A stretch of DNA of 64,000 nucleotides, from positions 82,351 through 146,350 of the forward strand of contig CAVIQK010000003.1 of NCBI GenBank assembly GCA_963644945.1. Reading direction: 5' to 3'. Both the position numbers and the translations under genes were made by a program. Positions 24,687-33,555 of this stretch are shown here, piece after piece. The first letter of the stretch is position 1. Each line of letters starts with the position of its first letter. The notes under the pieces were generated by a model that saw only the letters and a program-made list of their open reading frames with translations, was not told the DNA's origin and did not search any database. Source of the DNA: CAVIQK01 sp963644945 (lineage in GTDB: Bacteria; Bacillota; Clostridia; Christensenellales; DTU072).

Positions 24687-25058
24687 ATGTTAGAAATATT
24701 ACCTATTATCGACGAAAACGAAAAAGAAAAAGTCTTTTCTTCCGTAAATTTGCCCGTTCCTAAGTGCAAAGTCTTTTTTGCGCTGATAGAAAACGGCAAG
24801 ATTATAGGCGGAGCAGATTTGTCGATAGGAGATATTTCACACATAAAATCAATAGCCGTCATTCCCGAAGAACAAAACAAAGGGAACGGAGATTTTTTCA
24901 CAAGAGCCCTTATATTCAAATTGCAATCGGTGTCCGATGAAGTGGTCATCGATTACGAAAACGATTATTTTTTGAGATTCGGTTTCAAAAAAACAGACGG
25001 CAAAATGACAGCAAAAAAAGACGAAATATATTTCCCTCACGATTGTAAAAAGGAGTAG
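24687..25058 (+). CDS. GNAT-like N-acetyltransferase (small)
   Basis: The 123-residue protein resembles the core of the GNAT fold: a beta strand with FALIENGKIIGGADLSIGD, then IKSIAVIPEEQNKGNGDFFTRAL, which matches the acetyl-CoA pyrophosphate-binding motif A (Q/RxxGxG/A, here QNKGNG), and the C-terminal YFLRFGFKK motif. It is shorter than most GNATs and lacks part of the N-terminal region. The substrate cannot be told. It starts 13 bases after a predicted transcription start and ends 3 bases before glnS, with which it is probably cotranscribed. Confidence 0.7.
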   Translation: MLEILPIIDENEKEKVFSSVNLPVPKCKVFFALIENGKIIGGADLSIGDISHIKSIAVIPEEQNKGNGDFFTRALIFKLQSVSDEVVIDYENDYFLRFGFKKTDGKMTAKKDEIYFPHDCKKE

Positions 25059-25061
25059 AAC

Positions 25062-26702
25062 ATGGAATACGAAAGCAACAATTTTATCGAAGACATTGTC
25101 ATAAAAGACATTGAAGAAGGTCGCATAGAAGCCCCTTACACGAGATTTCCTCCTGAGCCCAACGGTTACCTTCACGTAGGACATGCCAAGAGTTTGAACA
25201 TAAACTTTGGCATAAAACAAAAATTCCATGGAAAATGCAATTTACGTTTTGACGATACCAATCCCACGAAGGAAGACGTCGAATATGTCGAAAGCATCAA
25301 AGAAGATATCAAATGGCTCGGCTACGAGTGGGATAAAGAACTATATGCATCCGATTATTTCGGTCAAATGTTCGAATATGCCGTCCTCCTAATAAAGAAA
25401 GGCCTTGCCTATGTTTGCGATTATTCTGCAGACGAAATAAGAGACACCAGAGGCACCCTTACCGAAGCAGGCAAAGAGAGTCCTTGGAGGAATCGTTCGA
25501 TCGATGAAAACTTAAAACTTTTTTACGAAATGAAAGACGGCAAATATGCCGACGGCGAAAAGGTTTTGAGAGCAAAAATTGACATGGCATCCCCCAATAT
25601 GAACATGAGAGATCCCGTCATTTACAGAGTGCTTCGTGCTCACCATCACCGCACCGGTGACACATGGTGCATTTATCCCATGTACGATTTTGCTCACCCG
25701 ATAAGCGATGCGATAGAAGGCATAACCCACAGTATTTGTACCCTAGAATTTGAAGACCATCGCCCCTTATATGATTGGGTGGTAGATGCATGCGGTTTTG
25801 AAAAGAAACCTCATCAATACGAATTTGCTCGCCTCAACATCCAACGTACCATAATGTCGAAAAGATTTTTGAAAAAACTTGTCGAAAACGGCACCGTTGA
25901 CGGTTGGTCGGATCCCCGTATGCCTACAATTTCGGGCATGAGAATGAGAGGATACCCCGCAGAAGCCCTTATAGATTTTTGCAACAGAGTAGGCGTAGCC
26001 AAAGCCAACAGCGAAGTGGATACCGCCCTTCTCGAACACTGCATCAGAGAAAATCTCAATGAAAATGCCGAAAGAATAATGCTTGTAAAGAAGCCCCTTC
26101 CCGTTGTCATCGAGAATATCCCCGAAGGCGAAACAAGGACCTTTACAGTCGAGAATATTCAAGGAAAACCCGAAAGAGGTACGCACGAAATCACGATTTC
26201 CAGACATGTCTATATAGACGAAGACGACTTCTCGCTCAATCCTCCTCCTAAATACAAGAGATGGGTGACAGACGGCATGATAAGACTACGTGGCGCATAC
26301 ATTTTGGAAAACGCTCGTCCCGTCCTTGACGACAACGGCAATGTCAAAGAAATACACTGCACCTACATCGAAGACAGCCAAAGCGGAGGATCCAATGCCG
26401 GCATCAAAGTAAAAGGCGTAGTCCAATGGACCAATGCAGAAGATGCAGTCGACGTAACAGTCAACGAATATGACTACCTTCTTACCCCCGTTGTTGACGG
26501 AATAGTTGACTTCAACGAAAGAATCAATCCCGACTCTTTGGTAGTGGTAAAAGGTGCCAAAGCCGAAAAATATTTACTTGAAAAACAAGAAAACGACAAA
26601 TTCCAAGCAATGAGAGTAGGGTACTACAAACTAGCAAAATTGTCGGGAAAAACTGCGTTAATGTACAGCATCGTCAGTTTGAAAGACAGTTACAACAAGT
26701 AG
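25062..26702 (+). CDS. glnS: Glutaminyl-tRNA synthetase
   Basis: GlnRS charges tRNA-Gln directly and is not universal in Firmicutes, many of which use the GatCAB route. The 546-residue protein has PPEPNGYLHVGH (about 30-41), RFDDTNPTKE, HPISDAIEGITHSICTLEFEDHRPLY-type core segments and the KMSKS counterpart IMSKRFLKK, followed by the two beta-barrel anticodon-binding domains. AAAAAGGAG lies before the ATG. It is the second gene after a small GNAT and is followed by locus B after about 115 bases. Confidence 0.96.
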   Translation: MEYESNNFIEDIVIKDIEEGRIEAPYTRFPPEPNGYLHVGHAKSLNINFGIKQKFHGKCNLRFDDTNPTKEDVEYVESIKEDIKWLGYEWDKELYASDYFGQMFEYAVLLIKKGLAYVCDYSADEIRDTRGTLTEAGKESPWRNRSIDENLKLFYEMKDGKYADGEKVLRAKIDMASPNMNMRDPVIYRVLRAHHHRTGDTWCIYPMYDFAHPISDAIEGITHSICTLEFEDHRPLYDWVVDACGFEKKPHQYEFARLNIQRTIMSKRFLKKLVENGTVDGWSDPRMPTISGMRMRGYPAEALIDFCNRVGVAKANSEVDTALLEHCIRENLNENAERIMLVKKPLPVVIENIPEGETRTFTVENIQGKPERGTHEITISRHVYIDEDDFSLNPPPKYKRWVTDGMIRLRGAYILENARPVLDDNGNVKEIHCTYIEDSQSGGSNAGIKVKGVVQWTNAEDAVDVTVNEYDYLLTPVVDGIVDFNERINPDSLVVVKGAKAEKYLLEKQENDKFQAMRVGYYKLAKLSGKTALMYSIVSLKDSYNK

Positions 26703-26739
26703 TCAAAAGGCGGTTTTATCAAAAAAGTAAAATTACCCC

Positions 26740-26768
26740 TTGAAAATTATCTTTTTATAATATATAAT
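26740..26768 (+). promoter_or_regulatory. Promoter for locus B
   Basis: TTGAAA (26740-26745), 17 bases and TATAAT (26763-26768). The -35 and spacing match the locus-A promoter. The GAGGAG ribosome site precedes the ATG at 26819. Confidence 0.78.
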
Positions 26769-26818
26769 ATAAAAAGCAACAACATGCCGATATCGGCACC
26801 CATGTGAGGAGATAAGTA

Positions 26819-28021
26819 ATGGCGGTTTGCAAACAATGCGGCGCAGTCAATGATGACGACAAAAAGTTTTGTTCGGAATGCGGGCACGAACTCAATGCGT
26901 TCGATCCCAAAGCCGTGCAACATGCACTTGATACCGTAGAGAAAGAATTTGAAAAAGATATGAGTATCGGTCTTGATAAATCGAGACTGACTTTTATTTG
27001 TGATGTTTGCGGAAAAGTCAACCCCATCGATGTTCCCGGACATCGTTGTTCGAGATGTGGCAAAAAAATGCCTCGCAACACTTACGTCAAAGCACTTAAA
27101 TCTATCAAAAATTCTCCCAACTTTGCAGAACCCGTAGTGACTATTCCCGAAGAACCCAAAGTTGAACAACCCGCACAACCTGTTGTCCAACAACCTCAAG
27201 TGCAGGAATGTCCTCAATATGTCCAACCGTCGTCTGCTCAACAAGTCTATCGTATGACCGGCAGACAAAATCCCCCACAACAAAACAGCCAAATAGTCCA
27301 ACCTTTTGTTATTGTTCCTTATGTATCTCAAAACCAACCGGTTTTGCAATACAACCCCAATTCGGTTTATCGCTATCATAAATTTACAGAGGAAGAGAAG
27401 AGAGAGAATCTCGAAAACTTGGCAAGAATCGAAAAGGCTCAAGAAGAGGAAGCCAAGAGAAGAGAGGAAGAAGAAAGACTAAGAAGAGAAGCGATGTTTG
27501 CAAACCAAACACCCACGAAAAAATCTAATGTTAGAGTTTGTGCGGTATTTTCCTTGTTGTTTGCGGCTATCGTTGCATTCGTTCTTTACGGAATGCCTAG
27601 CATAATGCCCGGCGGATTCGCTATCTCCGGCAATCAATTTTTATTTAATTTTGCAGACGGCACCAACCTCGTAAGTGTAATTATGGCGCTTATCGACGGT
27701 ACGGGAAAATTCCCGACGGCTACGATAGAAATAGCACTCTTTGTGTGCCAATGTCTGTTTGCACTTACCGTTTTACTCGCAATTATTCAGTCCCTCGTTA
27801 GACTTATAAAGAATAGCGCACGTCCCGCAGGCGTGATAATACCGATTGTGTCTTTACTTTCGGGACTCGCCTCTTATGGCGTATATGCATGTAAGTCGGG
27901 TGCATTCGATGTCAATGCCTTGACAGGAATTTATCCGCAATCTTTGGTTTGTGCCGTAATGATGGTCGTTATGCCGATAATTCTCATTATCACAACGGCA
28001 AGTGCGAGAAAAAGCAAATAA
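26819..28021 (+). CDS. Zinc-ribbon, VPY-motif four-helix membrane protein
   Basis: The 400-residue protein starts with two zinc ribbons (Cys4, 7, 18, 21 and Cys61, 64, 77, 80), has a Pro/Gln-rich linker and then the motif region SQIVQPFVIVPYVSQNQPVL (157-176) continuing QYN, nearly the same as in the protein at 8741. A charged helical stretch of Glu/Arg (about 188-228) precedes four membrane helices at about 239-258, 303-328, 336-357 and 374-393. The zinc ribbons and motif should be in the cytoplasm. It is the first gene of locus B, followed 3 bases later by the next membrane protein. The ribbons may bind another subunit or nucleic acid; neither is shown. Confidence 0.82.
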   Translation: MAVCKQCGAVNDDDKKFCSECGHELNAFDPKAVQHALDTVEKEFEKDMSIGLDKSRLTFICDVCGKVNPIDVPGHRCSRCGKKMPRNTYVKALKSIKNSPNFAEPVVTIPEEPKVEQPAQPVVQQPQVQECPQYVQPSSAQQVYRMTGRQNPPQQNSQIVQPFVIVPYVSQNQPVLQYNPNSVYRYHKFTEEEKRENLENLARIEKAQEEEAKRREEEERLRREAMFANQTPTKKSNVRVCAVFSLLFAAIVAFVLYGMPSIMPGGFAISGNQFLFNFADGTNLVSVIMALIDGTGKFPTATIEIALFVCQCLFALTVLLAIIQSLVRLIKNSARPAGVIIPIVSLLSGLASYGVYACKSGAFDVNALTGIYPQSLVCAVMMVVMPIILIITTASARKSK

Positions 28022-28024
28022 TAT

Positions 28025-29362
28025 ATGGAAGAAAAAACTCAAAATCAACAAGAGTTTCCCGTTATAACCGTTCCGTTCAGCGCTTTGACCAATCCTCATC
28101 CGATTGTGTTCAAAGAGAAGAACGTAAAATTTATTGACAAAAGAAACAACAGGGAAGAATCTGATTCTACCTATAATACTCAGGAGGATTCGTCTATGAA
28201 AGACAAAGAACAACGTGGCCAACAATACGAAGACACGCAAGTCGAAGACAACCAAGCCGAAAGAAACACTTCAGACCAACCGTTTACCATCTATGTTAGA
28301 GGCAATATGGCAACCGAAGTGTATAGACGTGCAAGAAATGCCGCCTATGCATCTTTTGACGACGATTATGGTATGCAAGAAGTTGCATCGACAAGACGTC
28401 GCAATCCGTCTTATTACGATCAATCCCAAAATCAAGGACGTAGACAAGACGAAAAAGGCAACGGAAAAGCCAAAAAAGAGAAATCTAAAAAGGGTAAAGT
28501 CGTTGGATACGAAGCAAGACGTCCGGTTTTGTTCATTGTCGCCCTCTTGGTTATAGCAGTTCTTGTTGTCAACGTGCTTGCAGTAGTCAAGATTATGCCC
28601 GACTATACCGGTATGTTCATTACTAGAAGCATCGCCGAAAATGCCGGCACAACCGAGACCGACGAAGACGGCAACGAAATAACATATCCTACCCATATCG
28701 CAAGATCTGCGGTGGATCCCGTAATGAGTTTGATTTCGTATATCAAAGGCGATAAAAACGCAACATGGTCCGAAGATGATATGATTTCCCAATCTTTCTT
28801 CACCGACTGTTTTGTCAAAATAATGGCTGATTCTCAAGAAGCAACAGACGAATCTGCAAGCGATGAAGCCGAAAGCGAAACCAAAACCACTGCCTATGCA
28901 GAAGAAACCTCTACTTCTTCGGGATCGGAAACCGAAACCGCTACCGCCGAAGAATCCGGAGATTCCACAACTTTGGTTCGTACCATTTGTTATATAGGTA
29001 TGCCTATTGTTATTGTACTCCTATTAGTAACAATAGTTCTTCTAGTAGTCAAAATGCTCATCGCATTGTTCTCCGGAAGAAAAGTAAAATACGGATTCTT
29101 GTTCATCACATCCATTTTATACTTGGTCCTTATCGCAGTCGTTACACTTGTTTGGAACGAACAAGGACTCCAAGAAGCAAAACTTGTCTTTATGGCACCG
29201 CTCAAAGCATTCGGAATGGAGGTCAACAATGCGTCCTTTGCATCCGTAGGACTTGGATTCTACATCAATGTTATAGGTTTACTCGTTGCATGGTTCATCT
29301 CGGCGTTCGCATACAAAAAAGTTCGTCAGGAAGTTTCTCCTGCACCCCAATATAGAAGATAA
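28025..29362 (+). CDS. Four-helix membrane protein of locus B, paralog of the 6723 protein
   Basis: The 445-residue protein has a hydrophilic N-terminus of about 165 residues, helix 1 at about 168-189, an outer loop of about 130 residues containing AYAEETSTSSGS and an acidic stretch, helices 2 and 3 at about 322-348 and 355-376 with a basic turn (SGRKVK), and helix 4 near 408-428. This matches the protein at 6723 in topology, loop composition and the AYAEET segment. Residues 11-29 (FPVITVPFSALTNPHPIVF) may be a degenerate VPY motif. A strong AGGAGG at 28182-28187 lies before an in-frame ATG at 28196 (Met58), so translation may begin there as well as, or instead of, at 28025, which has no clear ribosome site. 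Confidence 0.78.
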   Translation: MEEKTQNQQEFPVITVPFSALTNPHPIVFKEKNVKFIDKRNNREESDSTYNTQEDSSMKDKEQRGQQYEDTQVEDNQAERNTSDQPFTIYVRGNMATEVYRRARNAAYASFDDDYGMQEVASTRRRNPSYYDQSQNQGRRQDEKGNGKAKKEKSKKGKVVGYEARRPVLFIVALLVIAVLVVNVLAVVKIMPDYTGMFITRSIAENAGTTETDEDGNEITYPTHIARSAVDPVMSLISYIKGDKNATWSEDDMISQSFFTDCFVKIMADSQEATDESASDEAESETKTTAYAEETSTSSGSETETATAEESGDSTTLVRTICYIGMPIVIVLLLVTIVLLVVKMLIALFSGRKVKYGFLFITSILYLVLIAVVTLVWNEQGLQEAKLVFMAPLKAFGMEVNNASFASVGLGFYINVIGLLVAWFISAFAYKKVRQEVSPAPQYRR

Positions 29363-29374
29363 GGAGTAAGAAAA

Positions 29375-29563
29375 ATGGCAAAATTCAAAAAAGTAAAAGT
29401 AGAATATGTTATCCCCAATGCCGGCATCAACCCTGCCCCCAGAGCAGTCAGCCCTCTAGGAGTACAACTTGCTCCTGTTACCGTCCCGATCCCGATTGTC
29501 CCGTATATGGCAGAAGGTGTCCTTGCAACCCAAGGTGAAGACGAAGAAGACGATTACGAATAA
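29375..29563 (+). CDS. Small VPY-motif protein of locus B
   Basis: This 62-residue protein has a basic start (MAKFKKVK), the motif VQLAPVTVPIPIVPYMA at residues 30-46 and a strongly acidic end (GEDEEDDYE). It is the locus-B counterpart of the small proteins at 7921 and 8404. AAGGAG precedes the ATG and the gap after the membrane-protein gene is 12 bases. It closes the operon before a series of hairpins. No enzyme motif or membrane helix is present. Confidence 0.78.
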   Translation: MAKFKKVKVEYVIPNAGINPAPRAVSPLGVQLAPVTVPIPIVPYMAEGVLATQGEDEEDDYE

Positions 29564-29570
29564 TCAAAAA

Positions 29571-29613
29571 AGACCGTGGGACACTTTGCTCCCATCAAAA
29601 CAATCAACGGTCT
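29571..29613 (+). terminator. Hairpin after locus B
   Basis: AGACCGT (29571-29577) pairs with ACGGTCT (29607-29613), with GGGA/TCCC nested inside. It is followed by AAAAG rather than T, so it may slow decay or be a weak terminator. Confidence 0.55.
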
Positions 29614-29642
29614 AAAAGTTGATTTTAATACTCATTAAAAGA

Positions 29643-29678
29643 AAAAACACAGACCACTCAATCAAGGTCTGTGTTTTT
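29643..29678 (+). terminator. Strong terminator
   Basis: AAAAACACAGACC and GGTCTGTGTTTTT form a 13-base perfect stem around a 10-base loop, with the T run built into the right arm. It can work in both directions. Confidence 0.88.
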
Positions 29679-29750
29679 GTTTTGACGATACATTTAGAAA
29701 AAGTGATTCACAGTCGATTTTTGTCAGAGTTAAAACCACATAAACAAATT

Positions 29751-29781
29751 AAAAAAAGAACGAATTCAAAGTTCTTTTTTT
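29751..29781. terminator. Third hairpin, terminator-like
   Basis: AAAAAAAGAAC (29751-29761) and GTTCTTTTTTT (29771-29781) pair around a 9-base loop containing GAATTC. Only four G/C-containing pairs anchor it. The gene-free stretch 29564-29921 holds these three hairpins, the promoter, a palindrome and a direct repeat. Confidence 0.6.
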
Positions 29782-29798
29782 ATGGAATAATTTTATCC

Positions 29799-29820
29799 AT
29801 TTAGTTGAGAATAACTAAAT
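29799..29820. promoter_or_regulatory. Palindromic operator candidate
   Basis: ATTTAGTT (29799-29806) and AACTAAAT (29813-29820) form a perfect 8-base inverted repeat with a 6-base spacer that covers the -35 box of the ABC exporter promoter. This is the size and place expected of a MarR- or TetR-type repressor site, but no such regulator is encoded in the window. Confidence 0.55.
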
Positions 29821-29833
29821 AAATATTTATAAT
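29805..29833 (+). promoter_or_regulatory. Promoter for the ABC exporter
   Basis: TTGAGA (29805-29810), 17 bases and TATAAT (29828-29833). The leader is about 80 bases. Confidence 0.8.
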
Positions 29834-29845
29834 ATATATCGTTAT

Positions 29846-29866
29846 ATTAAAGTTTCATTAAAGTTT
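29846..29866 (+). repeat. Perfect direct repeat in the exporter leader
   Basis: ATTAAAGTTT occurs at 29846-29855 and again at 29857-29866, an 11-base period close to one helical turn, just after the expected start of transcription. Confidence 0.6.
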
Positions 29867-29921
29867 AATCGACGAATATATAAAAAATTAAAATTTTAGG
29901 GGAAATTACATAGGTAGAAAA

Positions 29922-31646
29922 ATGATAAAAAAATTGCTAAGCTATGTAAAGGAATATAAACTTCCCTCGATATTTGCACCGTTTTTTGTAGCGTGTGAAG
30001 TTGTAATGGAAGTCCTTATTCCTTTCATGATGACCAAAATTGTTTCTGCCGCCGAAGGCAATGCGTTCAACGAACTATTGGCTTACGGCGGTTATATGGT
30101 GCTTATGGCGCTTTGCTCATTGGCGTTCGGTGTCTTGTCCGGAACATGTGCCGCAAGGGCAGGCATGGGCTTTTCCAAAAACCTTAGAAAAGGACTTTTT
30201 GAAAGCATAGAAAACTTCTCGTTTTCTAACATCGACAAATTCTCGACATCAAGTCTTATAACCCGTCAAACTACCGACGTCGTCAATATTCAGACAGCCT
30301 ACATGATGTCCCTTCGCATGATGGTAAGAAGCCCCTTGATGCTCATCGGTGGCATGATAATGGCATTTTCCATCGCTCCCGAAGTATCATGGATATTCTT
30401 GATAGCCATACCGCTAATAGCACTTGGTATCGGACTCTTGTCCTTCTTCGCCTTCCCAAAATTTAGGGCAATGTTCAAGGCGTACGACAAAATGAATGCC
30501 GGCATACAAGAAAACCTCATTAGCATAAGAGTAGTCAAAGCATTTGTAAGAGGCGATTACGAAACCGCCAAATTCAAAAAGACCTCTAAAAACTTGATGG
30601 ATTTACAAATGAAAGCCGAAACGGCAATCATTTTCGTGTCCCCGATTTTGACTCTCGGAGTCTATGTCACCACCCTTCTCATTTTAGGAATTTCCGGTAC
30701 AAAAGTTGCCAACAAAGAAATGGAAATCACCTCAATTATGGCGTTGACAACTTACGTAATGCAAATACTTATGTCCCTCATGATGCTCTCAATGGTTGTT
30801 ATGTATATGACTATTGCGAAAGAAAGTGCCGAGCGTATAGTGGAAGTGCTTGACGAAAAACCTTCCATCACAGACGAAAATGCCAACCCTGACTTGAAAG
30901 TCGAAGACGGCTCCATCCAATTTGAAAACGTCAATTTCTCTTATGCAGGCAAAGTCGATACCCCGTATGCGTTAGAGAACATAAATTTGTCCATAAAATC
31001 CGGCGAAACAGTGGGAATTATCGGAGGAACAGGCTCATCCAAGACCACTCTCGTCCAGTTGATTCCCCGTCTTTACGATGCCACGACCGGTGATGTTTTA
31101 GTCGGTGGTCACAGTGTAAAAGACTACAAAATACACACGTTGCGTGACTCCGTAGCAATGGTTTTACAAAAAAATGTTTTGTTCTCGGGTACCATCAAAG
31201 AGAACCTTCTTTGGGGAGACGAACATGCCACAGACGAAGAAATCGAAGATGCTTGTAAATCAGCCCAAGCCCACGACTTTATCATGTCCTTCCCCGACGG
31301 TTACAACACCGATTTAGGGCAAGGCGGTGTCAACGTGTCCGGTGGTCAAAAACAACGTCTTTGTATAGCGAGAGCCCTTATCAAAAAGCCCAAAATTATG
31401 ATTTTGGACGACTCGACCTCCGCAGTCGATACGGCGACCGACGCAAAAATAAGGCAAGCCTTCAAAGAAAAACTTGCGGACATGACCGTAATAATTATCG
31501 CACAACGTATATCGAGCATCGAAGATGCCGACAAAATAATAGTGCTAGACGACGGCAAAATCAATGCAATCGGCACGCACGAACAACTCATGGCAACCAA
31601 CGAAATATATAGAGAAGTTGCCGAATCTCAAAAGAAGGGGGAATAA
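29922..31646 (+). CDS. ABC exporter half-transporter, degenerate-site subunit
   Basis: The 574-residue protein is a type IV (multidrug-like) half transporter: a six-helix membrane domain (about 1-310) and an ATPase domain with Walker A GGTGSSKTT, signature VSGGQKQR, Walker B IMILDDST and the H-loop region. The residue after Walker B is Asp where the catalytic Glu is usual (LDDST), and the switch position near AQRIS has Gln in place of His. Both changes mark the degenerate subunit of heterodimeric exporters such as YheI, BmrC or TM287. The next gene, 3 bases away, supplies the canonical subunit. The substrate is unknown; drugs or lipids are typical. Confidence 0.93.
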   Translation: MIKKLLSYVKEYKLPSIFAPFFVACEVVMEVLIPFMMTKIVSAAEGNAFNELLAYGGYMVLMALCSLAFGVLSGTCAARAGMGFSKNLRKGLFESIENFSFSNIDKFSTSSLITRQTTDVVNIQTAYMMSLRMMVRSPLMLIGGMIMAFSIAPEVSWIFLIAIPLIALGIGLLSFFAFPKFRAMFKAYDKMNAGIQENLISIRVVKAFVRGDYETAKFKKTSKNLMDLQMKAETAIIFVSPILTLGVYVTTLLILGISGTKVANKEMEITSIMALTTYVMQILMSLMMLSMVVMYMTIAKESAERIVEVLDEKPSITDENANPDLKVEDGSIQFENVNFSYAGKVDTPYALENINLSIKSGETVGIIGGTGSSKTTLVQLIPRLYDATTGDVLVGGHSVKDYKIHTLRDSVAMVLQKNVLFSGTIKENLLWGDEHATDEEIEDACKSAQAHDFIMSFPDGYNTDLGQGGVNVSGGQKQRLCIARALIKKPKIMILDDSTSAVDTATDAKIRQAFKEKLADMTVIIIAQRISSIEDADKIIVLDDGKINAIGTHEQLMATNEIYREVAESQKKGE

Positions 31647-31649
31647 ATT

Positions 31650-33551
31650 ATGCCAAGACCAGTCGGAACACCTCCTATGAAAAGAGACCTAAAAAACTCA
31701 CTAAAAACATTAAAGAGAATTTTCTCTTATGTTTGCATCAATAAATGGATCTTTGTCCTAGCCGTATTCTCAATTATATTATCTGCCGCCGCAGGAATAT
31801 TAGGCACACTTTTCATGTCAAAAGGAATAAGTTTTTTGTCGAGTGCGGTAGAACAAGGCACAGTCAAAGAATCTTTGCCTGAATTTTTCTCTTACCTATA
31901 TATAATGGCAGGGATATATGTTGTAGGCATAATCGCAAGCATATCCTACCAATACATAATGGCATGGATAACAACGAGAGCCACGAGAAAACTTCGTGAC
32001 GACATGTTTACAAATATCCAAAAACTTCCGCTAAGATACTTCGACAGCCGTACCCATGGCGAAATAATGTCGTCGTTTTCCAACGATACCGACACTTTTA
32101 GAGAACTCATCTCGCAAAGCATCCCGCAATTTATCAACTCGATAGTGACCGTAATAGGTGTTATCGTATGTATGTTGATATTGTCGCCGATTTTGACATT
32201 GATAGCCTTTTCCGTAATATGCATAATGACTGTATTGGTACTGCTTATCAGCAAAAAAATAGGCAAATATTTTGTCGCCCAGCAGTCTGCCCTTGCCAAA
32301 ACCAACGGCTACATAGAAGAATATATCGAAGGTCAAAAAGTCGTCCAAGTTTTCTGTCACGAACAAAAAGTCAACGAAGGCTTTGACAAAGTCAACGGCG
32401 CATGGCACGATGCCGCATGCAAAGCCAACACTTATGCCAATATTTTGATGCCGATCATGAACAACATGTCCCACCTCAACTATTGCATAGTGACTGTTTC
32501 AGGAGCGCTGTTTATAATGAACGGCCTATTCGGTATGGAGATCGGCAAACTCACCGGTATGATGCAATACACAAGACAAGCCGGCAACCCGATCACCCAA
32601 ATTTCCCAACAATTCAATGCAATTCTTACAGCCCTTGCCGGAGCCGAACGTATTTTTGCAATAATTGACGAAAAAAACGAAACCGACGAAGGTTATGTAA
32701 AACTCGTACGTTGCGAAACAGACGACAACGGCACCATTACCGAAACCGAACACCACACAGGCAAATGGGCATGGAAACACCCCCACAAAGCCGAAGGCAC
32801 AGTGACCTACAAGCGACTCGAAGGCGAAGTCCAATTCGACAACGTGACTTTCTCGTATGACGGCAGAAAAACCGTCCTCAAAAATCTTTCCTTCACCGCT
32901 CGCCCCGGTCAAAAGTTCGCATTTGTCGGTTCGACAGGTGCAGGCAAAACCACCATTACCAACCTGATCAATCGCTTCTATGACGTTCCCGACGGCAAAA
33001 TTCGCTACGACGGCATCAACATCAACAAAATCAAAAAGGATGATTTGAGAAGATCTCTCGGCATGGTTTTGCAAGACACCCACTTGTTTACAGGCACAAT
33101 AAGAGAGAATATTCGCTACGGAAAACTTGATGCAACCGACGAAGAAGTCGAAAATGCCGCTCGCCTAGCCAACGCCCACTCGTTTATTATGCACCTACCG
33201 CAAGGCTACGACACAATGATAGAAGGAGACGGCGAAAGTTTGTCGCAAGGACAAAGACAATTACTAGCGATTGCAAGAGCCGCCGTTGCCAATCCCCCCG
33301 TACTCATTTTGGACGAAGCAACATCCTCGATCGACACCCGTACCGAAAAACTCGTCGAAAAAGGCATGGACAATTTGATGACCGGACGCACCGTTTTCGT
33401 TATTGCACATAGACTATCTACCGTCCGCAACAGCGACAACATTATCGTTTTGGAGCATGGCGAAATAATAGAAGAAGGCAATCACCAACAGTTGATAGAA
33501 AAACACGGAAAATATTACCAACTCTATACGGGAGCCTTCGAGTTGTCCTAA
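31650..33551 (+). CDS. ABC exporter half-transporter, canonical subunit
   Basis: The 633-residue protein has an N-terminal extension, six membrane helices (about 35-330), an insertion of about 45 residues between the two domains, and an ATPase domain with Walker A GSTGAGKTT, signature LSQGQRQ, Walker B VLILDEATS with the catalytic Glu, and the switch His in IAHRLST. It is longer than its partner as is usual for the BmrD/YheH type. The signature of this subunit (LSQGQ) and the Walker A of the other together should form the degenerate site. A terminator follows. Confidence 0.94.
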   Translation: MPRPVGTPPMKRDLKNSLKTLKRIFSYVCINKWIFVLAVFSIILSAAAGILGTLFMSKGISFLSSAVEQGTVKESLPEFFSYLYIMAGIYVVGIIASISYQYIMAWITTRATRKLRDDMFTNIQKLPLRYFDSRTHGEIMSSFSNDTDTFRELISQSIPQFINSIVTVIGVIVCMLILSPILTLIAFSVICIMTVLVLLISKKIGKYFVAQQSALAKTNGYIEEYIEGQKVVQVFCHEQKVNEGFDKVNGAWHDAACKANTYANILMPIMNNMSHLNYCIVTVSGALFIMNGLFGMEIGKLTGMMQYTRQAGNPITQISQQFNAILTALAGAERIFAIIDEKNETDEGYVKLVRCETDDNGTITETEHHTGKWAWKHPHKAEGTVTYKRLEGEVQFDNVTFSYDGRKTVLKNLSFTARPGQKFAFVGSTGAGKTTITNLINRFYDVPDGKIRYDGININKIKKDDLRRSLGMVLQDTHLFTGTIRENIRYGKLDATDEEVENAARLANAHSFIMHLPQGYDTMIEGDGESLSQGQRQLLAIARAAVANPPVLILDEATSSIDTRTEKLVEKGMDNLMTGRTVFVIAHRLSTVRNSDNIIVLEHGEIIEEGNHQQLIEKHGKYYQLYTGAFELS

Positions 33552-33555
33552 AAAC

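Noticed and set aside
29619..29804. A 61-codon plus-strand frame after locus B
   Set aside because: It runs through two terminator hairpins, lacks a ribosome site, and its Lys/Phe runs are the hairpin arms translated.
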